Shown piece after piece: positions 1 through 6,750 of a DNA stretch of 7,986 bases (within the stretch, counting starts at the first letter, position 1; each line of letters opens with the position of its first letter). This DNA comes from Clostridia bacterium (GTDB taxonomy: Bacteria > Bacillota > Clostridia > Oscillospirales > CAG-272), in the NCBI GenBank assembly GCA_017457465.1, contig JAFTHJ010000265.1, positions 1-7,986 on the forward strand, read 5' to 3'. Below the pieces are notes generated by a model. The model was given only the letters and a program-made list of their open reading frames with translations. It was not told the DNA's origin and did no database searches. Position numbers and translations under genes: made by a program.

Positions 1-531
1 ATGTATATGGATGTCGGACTTGACACAGGCAATATGATACTCAAGGACGAGGTCGCTATCGAGGAAAACGACAATTTTGAGGACATACACGACAAGCTCG
101 GCAAATGCGGAGCCGAACTGCTTGTGAAAACAGTTGAGCGGATAGCCGAGGGTACCGCTCCGTCTGTCCCACAGGACGACTCTCTCTCGACCTACGCCGC
201 AAAGATAGAAAAGAGCGACTGCCTTATAAATTTTGACACCGATGCAAAATCGGTTCACGACCTCATCAGAGGTCTGTCCCCTATCCCCCTCGCCTTCACC
301 CATACTCCCGACGGAAAACTGCTCAAGATACTTGAGAGCAGATACGAGCCGAACCGCGCGAGTGACGCGGAGGCGGGAACGGTCATCTCGCTCGACGGAG
401 GAGATATCACCGTGGCCTGTCGCAAGGGAGCAGTCAGACTTTTGCGTGTGCTTCCCGAGGGCAAAGGACGAATGAGCGCCGCCGACTTCATAAGAGGAAG
501 AAAGATAGCGCTCGGAGATATTCTCAAATAA
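1..531 (+). CDS. fmt: Methionyl-tRNA formyltransferase, C-terminal part (5' end cut by window edge)
   Basis: Transfers a formyl group from 10-formyl-tetrahydrofolate to Met-tRNAfMet in the cytoplasm, making the bacterial initiator tRNA. The reading frame is open from base 1 and the first ATG is internal. The visible 176 residues begin at the end of the catalytic domain with MDVGLDTGNM (residues 3-12); its Asp8 corresponds by motif to the catalytic Asp146 of the E. coli enzyme, so about 138 residues, including the Asn/His and SLLP part of the active site, lie upstream of the window. Next comes the linker motif TYAAKIEKSDCLINF (64-78), and then the C-terminal OB-like tRNA-binding domain (about 85-176), with a GTVISLDGGDITVAC stretch near residue 126 and the usual ending (G-x-GRMSAADFIRGR). 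It is the first gene of a same-strand run; the zinc peptidase gene follows after 30 nt. Identification is firm; only the start is missing. Confidence 0.96.
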   Translation: MYMDVGLDTGNMILKDEVAIEENDNFEDIHDKLGKCGAELLVKTVERIAEGTAPSVPQDDSLSTYAAKIEKSDCLINFDTDAKSVHDLIRGLSPIPLAFTHTPDGKLLKILESRYEPNRASDAEAGTVISLDGGDITVACRKGAVRLLRVLPEGKGRMSAADFIRGRKIALGDILK

Positions 532-561
532 TCTTATTTTCAAGCCAGAAAGGAGAAGAAA

Positions 562-1263
562 ATGCTTTTCGGTTGGTTTTATTATGACTGGACAATTCTT
601 CTCGTGCTTCCCGCGCTCATTGTTTCTGTATGGGCGCAGATAAACGTAAGCACGACCTTCAATAAATATTCTAAAGTTTCGACCTACAAAGGAATAACGG
701 GAGCTGACGCCGCTCGCCGTGTGCTTGACGCAAACGGTCTTCACGACGTTAAAATAGAGCATATACGCGGAGAGCTTACCGACCACTACGACCCGAGAGC
801 CAACGTCATTCGCCTCTCGGACGCGGTATATTCAAACACGAGCGCGGCGGCGGTCGGCGTTGCCTGTCACGAGGCGGGACACGCGGTACAGCACGCGCGC
901 GGATATTTCCCTATAAAAATACGCTCTGCGGTAATCCCCGCCACAAAATTCGGCTCTATGCTCGCGATTCCGATATTTATGATAGGACTTCTGTTTGCGG
1001 CGGAGCCCCTGCTTCTCGCGGGTATACTTCTCTACACGGTTGTAGCGTTCTTCCAGCTTATCACGCTCCCCGTGGAGTTCAACGCCTCCGCAAGAGCTAT
1101 GAGCGCTATCAAAAGCTCGGGAATGCTTAACCCGCAGGAACACGCGGGAGCGAGAAAGGTACTCACCGCCGCGGCTATGACCTATGTTGCCGCGCTTCTC
1201 TCCTCGCTCCTCACTCTCCTTCGTCTGCTCATTCTCGCGGGTGGCAGAGGAAGAAGACGCTGA
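562..1263 (+). CDS. YugP-type membrane zinc metallopeptidase
   Basis: A 233-residue integral membrane protein of the neutral zinc metallopeptidase family that includes B. subtilis YugP (Pfam Zn_peptidase_2). Its physiological substrate is not known to me. The zinc-binding HExxH motif is HEAGH at residues 103-107, with His103 and His107 as likely ligands and Glu104 as the catalytic base. A second family signature, LPVEFNASARA (169-179), contains Glu173, a plausible third ligand. Hydrophobic segments lie at about 8-28, 127-146, 149-170 and 206-226; the protein ends in a basic tail, GGRGRRR. The length is typical of the family. The start is supported by an AAAGGAG ribosome binding site at 549-555, six bases before the ATG. 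The gene lies between fmt and rsmB, a position often taken by this family in Clostridia, which suggests co-expression with translation genes but does not show a shared function. Confidence 0.93.
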   Translation: MLFGWFYYDWTILLVLPALIVSVWAQINVSTTFNKYSKVSTYKGITGADAARRVLDANGLHDVKIEHIRGELTDHYDPRANVIRLSDAVYSNTSAAAVGVACHEAGHAVQHARGYFPIKIRSAVIPATKFGSMLAIPIFMIGLLFAAEPLLLAGILLYTVVAFFQLITLPVEFNASARAMSAIKSSGMLNPQEHAGARKVLTAAAMTYVAALLSSLLTLLRLLILAGGRGRRR

Positions 1264-1320
1264 TTCAGAGAGATTTATACCGTGTATAACAAACCTCAAT
1301 AACCCACAAAGGAAATCATT

Positions 1321-2622
1321 ATGACGGCAAGACAGGTTGCTATGAGCGTTCTGCTCAAATGCGAAAAATCAAATCAATATTCAAATATAGCAGTCGACCA
1401 CGCCCTTGCCGACAGCTCTCTCTCGGGTGCCGACCGCGGACTCGTATCGGCACTTGTTTACGGTGTCACCGAGAGGCGTATCACGCTTGACTACTATATC
1501 TCTCACCTATCCTCGCGCCCACTCGCCGAGATAGACAGAGAGGCTTTGTGCGCCGCGCGTATGGGCTTGTATCAGCTGATATATATGGACAGAATTCCCC
1601 CTCACGCCGCGGTAAACGAGACAGTATCGCTCTGCCGCAGAAGCTTTTCGGGATTTGTCAACGCGATTCTCCGCGCATATATGAGACTTGATTCTCCGAT
1701 ACCCCTGCCCGACAGAGAGAGGGAGACCGCGGAGTATATCTCGGTGCGCTATTCGGTCTGTCTCCCACTTGCCAATAAGCTTCTTTCGGTCTTCGGCACA
1801 GAGAGAACAGAGAGTCTGCTTGAGGCAACCTTTGAAACTCCGAAAACCACGCTCCGAGTCAACACACTCAAAATATCGCGCGAGGAACTCGCGAAAAATA
1901 TCCCCGACTGTGAGCTGACGGCACTCTCCCCAAACGGAATCAAAACAACGGGCGGTGTGCGTGAGCTGTACGGTTTTGATGACGGACTGTTCTTCGTTCA
2001 GGACGAGGCGTCACAGATTTGCGTGGGCGCACTCGGCGCCGAGCGCGGACAAACCCTTGTCGATGCCTGTGCCTGTCCCGGCTCAAAAAGCTTTGGCGCG
2101 GCGATAGATATGGGAAACGAGGGCAGAGTGCTCTCCTTTGACCTCCATAAAAACAAGCTTTCTCTTATCGTATCGGGAGCGCAGAGACTGGGCATAAATA
2201 TAATAAGCGCCGATGTAAGAGACGGACGGAGCTTTATCACCGAGCTTGAGTCGGGTGCCGACAGGGTGCTGTGCGACGTTCCCTGCTCGGGCTTCGGAGT
2301 TCTGGCGAAAAAGCCCGAATTGAGATATAAAAATCCCGCCGAATCAGAGACGCTCCCCGATATCCAACTCGCGATACTTAAAAACTGCTCGAGATACGTC
2401 CGCGAGGGCGGAATTCTCGTTTACTCAACCTGCACTATCCTCCCCGAGGAAAACGGGGAAAATATAAAAAGATTTCTCGCCGAAGCGCCCGAATTCGAGC
2501 TTGAGAGCTTCGATTTTGGCGGACTGTGCTGCAAGAGCGGAATGATAACGCTCTACCCCGACACAAACGGAACCGACGGATTTTTTGTGGCGAGAATGAA
2601 GAAAAAGCAGACCAATGTCTGA
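1321..2622 (+). CDS. rsmB: 16S rRNA (cytosine(967)-C(5))-methyltransferase RsmB
   Basis: SAM-dependent enzyme that methylates C967 (E. coli numbering) of 16S rRNA. The 433-residue protein has the standard layout: an N-terminal NusB-like RNA-binding domain (about 1-125, including AVNETVSLCRR and GFVNAILR) followed by a Rossmann methyltransferase domain (about 165-430). Visible motifs are the SAM-binding motif I, DACACPGSKSFGAA (248-261), motif IV CDVPCSGFG (318-326) with Cys322, and motif VI YSTCTILPEENG (368-379) with Cys371. In the RsmB/NOP2 family the motif VI cysteine forms the covalent adduct with cytosine and the motif IV cysteine helps release it; both are present. Motif I reads CACPGSKS where E. 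coli-type enzymes have CAAPGGKT, a lineage variant rather than a defect. The ATG has AAAGGAA at 1308-1314 upstream. The gene is followed after only 15 nt by rlmN, another rRNA methyltransferase gene. Confidence 0.96.
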   Translation: MTARQVAMSVLLKCEKSNQYSNIAVDHALADSSLSGADRGLVSALVYGVTERRITLDYYISHLSSRPLAEIDREALCAARMGLYQLIYMDRIPPHAAVNETVSLCRRSFSGFVNAILRAYMRLDSPIPLPDRERETAEYISVRYSVCLPLANKLLSVFGTERTESLLEATFETPKTTLRVNTLKISREELAKNIPDCELTALSPNGIKTTGGVRELYGFDDGLFFVQDEASQICVGALGAERGQTLVDACACPGSKSFGAAIDMGNEGRVLSFDLHKNKLSLIVSGAQRLGINIISADVRDGRSFITELESGADRVLCDVPCSGFGVLAKKPELRYKNPAESETLPDIQLAILKNCSRYVREGGILVYSTCTILPEENGENIKRFLAEAPEFELESFDFGGLCCKSGMITLYPDTNGTDGFFVARMKKKQTNV

Positions 2623-2637
2623 CTTGGGAGACACACT

Positions 2638-3705
2638 ATGGAAGAAAACAAAAAGGACCTGCTCTCTCTCGACCTGCCGGAGCTGCAGCAGCTTCTCCTG
2701 TCACTGGGAGAGCCGAAATACAGAGCCGAACAGCTCTTCGTTCAAATGCACCGCGGCATATCGCCCGAGGATATGACCAATATCGGAAAGGCTCTAAAGC
2801 AGAAGCTTTCCGAGGTCGCGTATTTCCATCTGCCGTCAATCGAGAAAAAGCTTGTATCGGCTATCGACGGTACGGTGAAATATCTCTTCGCTATGCGGGA
2901 CGGAAACTGCGTTGAGAGTGTCGTTATGAAATATAAGCACGGAAACACTATATGCATCTCCTCTCAAGTGGGCTGCAGAATGGGGTGCGCGTTTTGCGCC
3001 TCGACTATCGGCGGCAAGGTTCGCGACCTGCTTCCCTCCGAGCTGCTCGGACAGATAATCGCCGCGCAGAACGACGGCGGAGAGCGTATCTCGAACGTCG
3101 TTATGATGGGAATAGGTGAGCCGCTTGACAACTATGACAACGTGATGAAATTCCTTCGCCTTGTGGGTGACGAAAAGGGACTGAACATAGGCTATCGCCA
3201 TATATCGCTCTCAACCTGCGGCGTGGTGGATAAGATAAAAAGACTCGCCGAGGAGAATTTTCCGATAACACTTTCGATATCTCTCCACGCGTCGGACGAC
3301 GAAACCCGCTCCTCTATTATGCCTATAAACAAAAAATGGAACATAGATGCCCTGCTTGACGCCTGTCGCGATTATTTTGCGAAAACAGGACGGAGAATAT
3401 CCTTTGAATACACGCTTATCGCGGGTAAACACGACTCTGTAGCGGCGGCAACAAGACTTGCCGAGCTGCTCAACAGACGGCTTCGCACGAGAAGCGAGAC
3501 TATGCCGATACACGTCAATCTCATTCCCGTAAACGAGGTCAGTGAGAGCGGATTTACCCACTCGGGAAAGGACGCGGTCGATAAATTCGCCGCGACGCTC
3601 AACAAAAAGGGCATACGGGCAACCGTTCGGCGTAAGCTCGGAGCCGACATAAACGCCTCCTGCGGTCAGCTGCGACGCGCTCACGAGGATAACAAAAAGG
3701 ATTAA
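2638..3705 (+). CDS. rlmN: Dual-specificity RNA methyltransferase RlmN (23S rRNA A2503 / tRNA A37)
   Basis: Radical-SAM enzyme that makes 2-methyladenosine at A2503 of 23S rRNA and, in characterised members, at A37 of some tRNAs. The 355-residue protein is of normal length. The [4Fe-4S] cluster motif CxxxCxxC is CRMGCAFC at 113-120. A SAM-contacting GEP motif is in MMGIGEPLDNYDNV (156-169). Glu93 in CVESV matches the conserved Glu of the family, and Cys342 in NASCGQL near the C-terminus matches the methyl-carrying cysteine (Cys355 of E. coli RlmN), so both catalytic cysteines are present. The cysteine and surrounding GADINASCGQL favour RlmN; Cfr is a close relative, but the housekeeping context argues against resistance-type Cfr. 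GGGAG at 2626-2630, seven bases before the ATG, supports the start. It lies in the conserved Bacillota position after rsmB. Confidence 0.97.
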   Translation: MEENKKDLLSLDLPELQQLLLSLGEPKYRAEQLFVQMHRGISPEDMTNIGKALKQKLSEVAYFHLPSIEKKLVSAIDGTVKYLFAMRDGNCVESVVMKYKHGNTICISSQVGCRMGCAFCASTIGGKVRDLLPSELLGQIIAAQNDGGERISNVVMMGIGEPLDNYDNVMKFLRLVGDEKGLNIGYRHISLSTCGVVDKIKRLAEENFPITLSISLHASDDETRSSIMPINKKWNIDALLDACRDYFAKTGRRISFEYTLIAGKHDSVAAATRLAELLNRRLRTRSETMPIHVNLIPVNEVSESGFTHSGKDAVDKFAATLNKKGIRATVRRKLGADINASCGQLRRAHEDNKKD

Positions 3706-3710
3706 GCTAA

Positions 3711-3741
3711 ATTGACCTTACATAAAACAAGGAAGGTCAAT
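3711..3741 (+). promoter_or_regulatory. Inverted repeat overlapping the ribosome binding site of the PASTA gene
   Basis: A perfect 9-bp inverted repeat (arms ATTGACCTT at 3711-3719 and AAGGTCAAT at 3733-3741) with a 13-nt loop fills almost the whole 38-nt gap between rlmN and the PASTA gene. The Shine-Dalgarno-like AAGGAAGG (3729-3736) spans the end of the loop and the start of the right arm, and the right arm ends three bases before the ATG. A folded RNA would therefore partly bury the ribosome binding site and could modulate translation. There is no U-tract, so it is not a standard terminator. The repeat is seen directly; the regulatory role is inference. Confidence 0.5.
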
Positions 3742-3743
3742 AA

Positions 3744-5024
3744 ATGAAATACAAAATAATTTCGTCAGCAAAGGTCCACACAAGGAATTTGAAAAAGAAA
3801 AAGGTATTCAGGGCAACGGGAGATATAGGAGCCCGAAGAGAAAGCGCTCTGCCTACGGAAGACTCCGAGCTGTTTGGCTTCGGTTACTTTTACGAGCCGC
3901 TCTCCGAGCCCGAAAAGTCTCTTGTCCCGCTCTCGCCGCGCAAAAAGAAAAGGCGTGTTTTCCGCCGCATAGCCAAAGCGCTCGTGCGCGGAGCTTCGAC
4001 TCTTTTTGGCGCTATACTCGGAACAATTTTAAAAACACTCGCGCGTATCCGCAAAAAAATAGAGCAAAAAAAGGAACACCCTCATCTTCTCCCCGCTCTG
4101 GGCGGGGCGTTGTGCGCCGCGCTTGTAATAGCCGCACTGTCAGCGGGAGTTGTGATATACAAGCTCTTTGTCGAGGACTATTTCGGAAGCTACTACACCG
4201 TCGCCGTCCCCGATTTTGTGGGGGCAGTCTATCCTGACACCGATATATTTTCCGAGACCGAATACTGCAATATCACAGTGAGCTATGAATACGACTCGGA
4301 GAAGCCCGAGGGAACAGTCATCTCGCAGATGCCGCCCGCGGGTGTGCAAAGGCGAGTCTATTCAAACCGCAGCCTCTGCAACGTAAATTTAGTGGTGAGT
4401 CTTGGCGAACGCACGTTTACAATGAACGATTATGCCGACCACACGCTGCGCGAAGCCATACTTGAGCTTAAAAAGGAAGCCGTGAGATTCTCGGTAGTAA
4501 GGGAGTATTCCAACACGGTCGGAGAGGGACGGATAATCTCAACATCCCCCGACGTCGGCGAGATATTCTCCTGTGAACAGACCGTAACTCTGCGGGTAAG
4601 TATGGGGCGCGAGATAATTTATGTCAGTGTCCCCGAGCTTTACGGAATGACAGAAAGCCGAGCCGAGGCGGTGCTTCGGGCATCGGGACTTACGACAGGA
4701 AGCATAAGCTATGCCGTATCCGAGGAGCCGAGAGGAACCGTCATCTCACAGAGCATCACCCCATATTCAAGCGTGAGAGAGGGAGAGGCGGTATCATTCA
4801 CCGTAAGCGCGGGTGTCGCCTACAACGAAAAGCTTGGCCCCGACCTCGACGGTCTGACTGTAGAGGAAGCCCGTTCTAGACTTGCCGAGTATGGACTTGT
4901 GTGCGGAAATATATACGCCGTGGCAAACGGCGCTCCGTCGGGCACGGTCATTGCCCAGTCACCCATCCCCGAAACCCCTATCACCTCGGGACTCGTTTCG
5001 GTGGATATTTATGTGAGTTCGTAA
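3744..5024 (+). CDS. Membrane-anchored four-PASTA-repeat protein without kinase domain
   Basis: Single-pass membrane protein of 426 residues. The N-terminal ~112 residues are presumably cytoplasmic and very basic (LKKKK at 16-20, RKKKRRVFRR at 66-75, RIRKKIEQKK at 101-110), with an aromatic/acidic patch around 42-60. One transmembrane helix follows at about 115-140. The outer part has four PASTA-like repeats at about 152-221, 222-289, 291-358 and 361-426, three of them carrying the typical G-T-V-I-S/A-Q turn (Gly190, Gly331, Gly400); repeat 2 is the most divergent (EGRIIS, 261-266). PASTA repeats in PrkC/StkP/PknB bind peptidoglycan fragments or lipid II. I find no glycine loop, HRD or DFG motif, so it is not a Ser/Thr kinase, although it occupies the prkC position before rsgA. 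It also lacks penicillin-binding protein motifs. A cell-wall sensing or scaffold role is inference. AAGGAAGG at 3729-3736 supports the start. Confidence 0.85.
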   Translation: MKYKIISSAKVHTRNLKKKKVFRATGDIGARRESALPTEDSELFGFGYFYEPLSEPEKSLVPLSPRKKKRRVFRRIAKALVRGASTLFGAILGTILKTLARIRKKIEQKKEHPHLLPALGGALCAALVIAALSAGVVIYKLFVEDYFGSYYTVAVPDFVGAVYPDTDIFSETEYCNITVSYEYDSEKPEGTVISQMPPAGVQRRVYSNRSLCNVNLVVSLGERTFTMNDYADHTLREAILELKKEAVRFSVVREYSNTVGEGRIISTSPDVGEIFSCEQTVTLRVSMGREIIYVSVPELYGMTESRAEAVLRASGLTTGSISYAVSEEPRGTVISQSITPYSSVREGEAVSFTVSAGVAYNEKLGPDLDGLTVEEARSRLAEYGLVCGNIYAVANGAPSGTVIAQSPIPETPITSGLVSVDIYVSS

Positions 5025-5028
5025 AAAT

Positions 5029-5042
5029 CTGCCCGAGGGCAG
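5029..5042 (+). other. Small GC-rich inverted repeat between the PASTA gene and rsgA
   Basis: CTGCCC / GGGCAG (5029-5034 and 5037-5042) surround only two bases, so as RNA it would fold as a 5-bp stem with a four-base CGAG loop. It begins four bases after the PASTA stop codon and lies 20 nt before the rsgA start. It is followed by TCAAAATAAG and not by a T-run, so it is not a standard intrinsic terminator. It might stabilise an mRNA end or attenuate read-through into rsgA; it may equally be chance. Confidence 0.3.
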
Positions 5043-5062
5043 TCAAAATAAGTGAGACAAAG

Positions 5063-6001
5063 ATGGAAAATACCTTAAAAGGAAAAATAATAAAGGGCGT
5101 AGGAGGGCTATATTCGGTAAGAATATGCGCCCCCTCGTCCGAGATTGACGGAACGCTCGTCAGCTGTCGGGCAAAGGGAGCCTTCAGGCATAGCAATACC
5201 ACGCCTCTGGCGGGAGATAATGTCCTGCTCCTCCCCGCCGATAGCTCTGCCGAGGGCGGATATGTTATCGCCGAGATAATCGATAGGCGCAATTCTCTTA
5301 TCCGACCGCCCCTCGCCAATCTCGATTACATATTCGTGACTATGGCGGCGGCGCACCCCCAGCCGATACTTACGACTGTGGACAAGCTTATATCTATTGC
5401 CGAGCATAACAAAATAGAGCCGATAATCGTTATCACAAAGAACGACCTCGACTCAAGGAGCGCCGAAAACATTTCGGAGATATATAAAAAATCGGGCTTT
5501 ACCGTATTCACGGTAAGCTCGGTAACAGAAGACGGAGTCGGACAGATACGCGACTTTATCAAAAAGAATCTCGTTGGAAAGACAGCCGCGTTTGCGGGTG
5601 CTTCGGGTATCGGAAAATCGACTCTTATGAACGCGCTTTTCCCCGACCTCGCGCTCGTAACCTCCGAGATAAGCCGAAAAATAGAGCGAGGCCGCCACAC
5701 GACGCGTCAGGTCGAGCTATTCCCGCTCTCAAAGGAGAGCGACAGCGGTTATATCGCCGACACTCCCGGCTTTTCAATGCTCGATTTTGAACGCTTCAAT
5801 TTCTTTGAAAAGGAAGACCTGCCGCTTACTATGCGCGAGTTTGTGCCGCTTATCGGTCAATGCCGTTACACAAAATGCTCTCACACCAAGGAGGAGGGCT
5901 GCGCAATAGTTGAGGCGGTGAAGCGCGGAGATATTCCGAAATCGCGCCACGACAGCTTCCTTGAGATATATGAAACCCTCAAGGCGAAGAAAAAATGGTA
6001 A
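5063..6001 (+). CDS. rsgA: Ribosome small-subunit-dependent GTPase RsgA
   Basis: Circularly permuted GTPase that acts late in 30S subunit assembly, where GTP hydrolysis is stimulated by the small subunit. The 312-residue protein has an N-terminal OB-fold (about 1-85), then the GTPase domain with motifs in the permuted order: G4 TKND (125-128), G5 VSS (151-153), G1/P-loop GASGIGKST (179-187), G2 RHTTR (211-215, with the catalytic-type His212) and G3 DTPGF (233-237). The C-terminal zinc knuckle is CRYTKCSHTKEEGC, with Cys267, Cys272, His274 and Cys280 as ligands. The frame is open further upstream to 4901, but that part overlaps the PASTA gene; the ATG at 5063 gives the usual N-terminus (MENTLKGKIIKGVGGLYSVR), with a weak AGTGAG ribosome binding site at 5051-5056. 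It lies in its conserved position between the prkC site and thiN, but rpe, usually next to it, is missing. Confidence 0.96.
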   Translation: MENTLKGKIIKGVGGLYSVRICAPSSEIDGTLVSCRAKGAFRHSNTTPLAGDNVLLLPADSSAEGGYVIAEIIDRRNSLIRPPLANLDYIFVTMAAAHPQPILTTVDKLISIAEHNKIEPIIVITKNDLDSRSAENISEIYKKSGFTVFTVSSVTEDGVGQIRDFIKKNLVGKTAAFAGASGIGKSTLMNALFPDLALVTSEISRKIERGRHTTRQVELFPLSKESDSGYIADTPGFSMLDFERFNFFEKEDLPLTMREFVPLIGQCRYTKCSHTKEEGCAIVEAVKRGDIPKSRHDSFLEIYETLKAKKKW

Positions 6002-6015
6002 TATAGGAGAGTTTT

Positions 6016-6648
6016 ATGAAGGCTTTTATATACACGGGCGGAAAGATATACCCCGACAATATAACCGAGCATCCCAAATCGGGGGACTTGCGTATAGCCG
6101 CCGATTCGGGCTACCGTAACGCCAAGCTTCTTGGCGAGAGAGTCGATATCGCGCTTGGCGATTTTGATTCGCTCGGAGACGGAGTATCGGAGCTTCCCGA
6201 GGGAATTGAAAAAATAACCGTACCCGCGGAGAAGGACGAGACAGACACCCAGCTCGCGGTAAGCACGGCAATCTCGCGCGGAGCTGACGATATCGTTATA
6301 ATCGGCGGTATCGACGGCAGACTTGACCACGCCCTGTCAAACCTCGCTATCCTTGAGGCAATGAGCGAGGCGGGGATTCATTGTGTGATGACCAATGGTC
6401 AAAACCGTGTGCGCTACATAAAGTCAACAAGTACACTGATAGCGCGGAGCGGTTTTGATTACCTGTCTGTCATAGCCGCCGATGATACTGTCAAGGGCGT
6501 AAGCGTTGAGGGTTGCAAGTATCCGCTCACGGGAGCAAAGCTCTCGCGCAAATTTCAGTATGCCGTCTCGAATGAAATAGTGGGCAATTGCGCCCTTATC
6601 TCTGTCAAGCGCGGCGGAATATTCATAATCGAAAGCAAGGATGTTTAA
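6016..6648 (+). CDS. thiN: Thiamine pyrophosphokinase
   Basis: Transfers pyrophosphate from ATP to thiamine to give the cofactor thiamine diphosphate, so it completes thiamine salvage in the cytoplasm. The 210-residue protein has the family motifs in order: AADSG (28-32), LGDFDS (47-52), EKDETDTQLA (72-81), GGIDGRLDH (97-105) in the catalytic N-terminal domain, and SNEIVG (185-190) in the C-terminal thiamine-binding beta domain. The Asp-rich motifs are the expected Mg-ATP ligands, and the length is normal. AGGAGA at 6005-6010 supports the start, and the gene begins 14 nt after rsgA, which makes co-transcription likely. No TPP riboswitch is visible upstream. It is the last gene of the plus-strand run: a strong hairpin follows 21 nt after the stop codon. 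Confidence 0.95.
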   Translation: MKAFIYTGGKIYPDNITEHPKSGDLRIAADSGYRNAKLLGERVDIALGDFDSLGDGVSELPEGIEKITVPAEKDETDTQLAVSTAISRGADDIVIIGGIDGRLDHALSNLAILEAMSEAGIHCVMTNGQNRVRYIKSTSTLIARSGFDYLSVIAADDTVKGVSVEGCKYPLTGAKLSRKFQYAVSNEIVGNCALISVKRGGIFIIESKDV

Positions 6649-6669
6649 CCGCCACAGGCTGCGGAATAT

Positions 6670-6700
6670 GCGAGGGGGACTTTACAAAAGTCCCCCTCGC
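6670..6700. terminator. Perfect 14-bp hairpin between convergent thiN and spoVAC
   Basis: Arms at 6670-6683 (GCGAGGGGGACTTT) and 6687-6700 are exact reverse complements with a three-base ACA loop. The stem is very stable and lies between the 3' ends of converging genes, where a bidirectional transcription end would be expected. Neither strand has a T-run directly after the stem, so it is not a textbook Rho-independent terminator. It may act as an RNA 3'-end protecting hairpin, or be a copy of a dispersed palindromic repeat. Confidence 0.6.
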
Positions 6701-6709
6701 GCTCACTTC

Positions 6710-6726
6710 AAAAACCTTAAAGAAGG
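6710..6726 (-). terminator. Weak hairpin with U-tract downstream of spoVAC
   Basis: Read on the minus strand, CCTT-CTTT-AAGG (6726-6715) is followed at once by five T (6714-6710). The layout is that of an intrinsic terminator for spoVAC, 25 bases after its stop codon, but the stem is only four base pairs. It could work together with the strong hairpin further downstream at 6700-6670. Low certainty. Confidence 0.3.
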
Positions 6727-6750
6727 GATAGCTTAATCCATTTTGTTAAT

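Noticed and set aside
1275..1289. Short inverted repeat TTATAC-CGT-GTATAA between the peptidase gene and rsmB
   Set aside because: Only six A/T-rich base pairs with a three-base loop, no T-run and no relation to the ribosome binding site. Too weak to call.
832..1299. Long open frame on the minus strand opposite the zinc peptidase gene (155 codons)
   Set aside because: The plus-strand protein has clear family motifs, while the minus-strand translation is low-complexity, Arg/Glu/Ser-rich and resembles no family. It is an antisense shadow.
3211..3684. Open frame of 157 codons opposite rlmN
   Set aside because: It lies wholly inside the well-identified rlmN gene, has no recognisable motif and no supported start.
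2638..3705. Cfr-type 23S rRNA A2503 C8-methyltransferase (antibiotic resistance)
   Set aside because: The gene is in the conserved housekeeping position after rsmB and has the RlmN-type C-terminal sequence; nothing indicates a mobile resistance gene.
3712..3717. TTGACC as a -35 box in front of the PASTA gene
   Set aside because: No -10-like sequence lies 16-18 bases downstream; the motif is better explained as the left arm of the inverted repeat.
4901..5062. N-terminal extension of rsgA into the PASTA gene
   Set aside because: The upstream 54 codons read the PASTA gene in another frame, and RsgA proteins start near the MENTLKGKII sequence; a weak ribosome binding site fits the ATG at 5063.
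5881..6330. Open frame of 149 codons opposite the rsgA/thiN junction
   Set aside because: It runs across two well-supported genes on the other strand and shows no family similarity.
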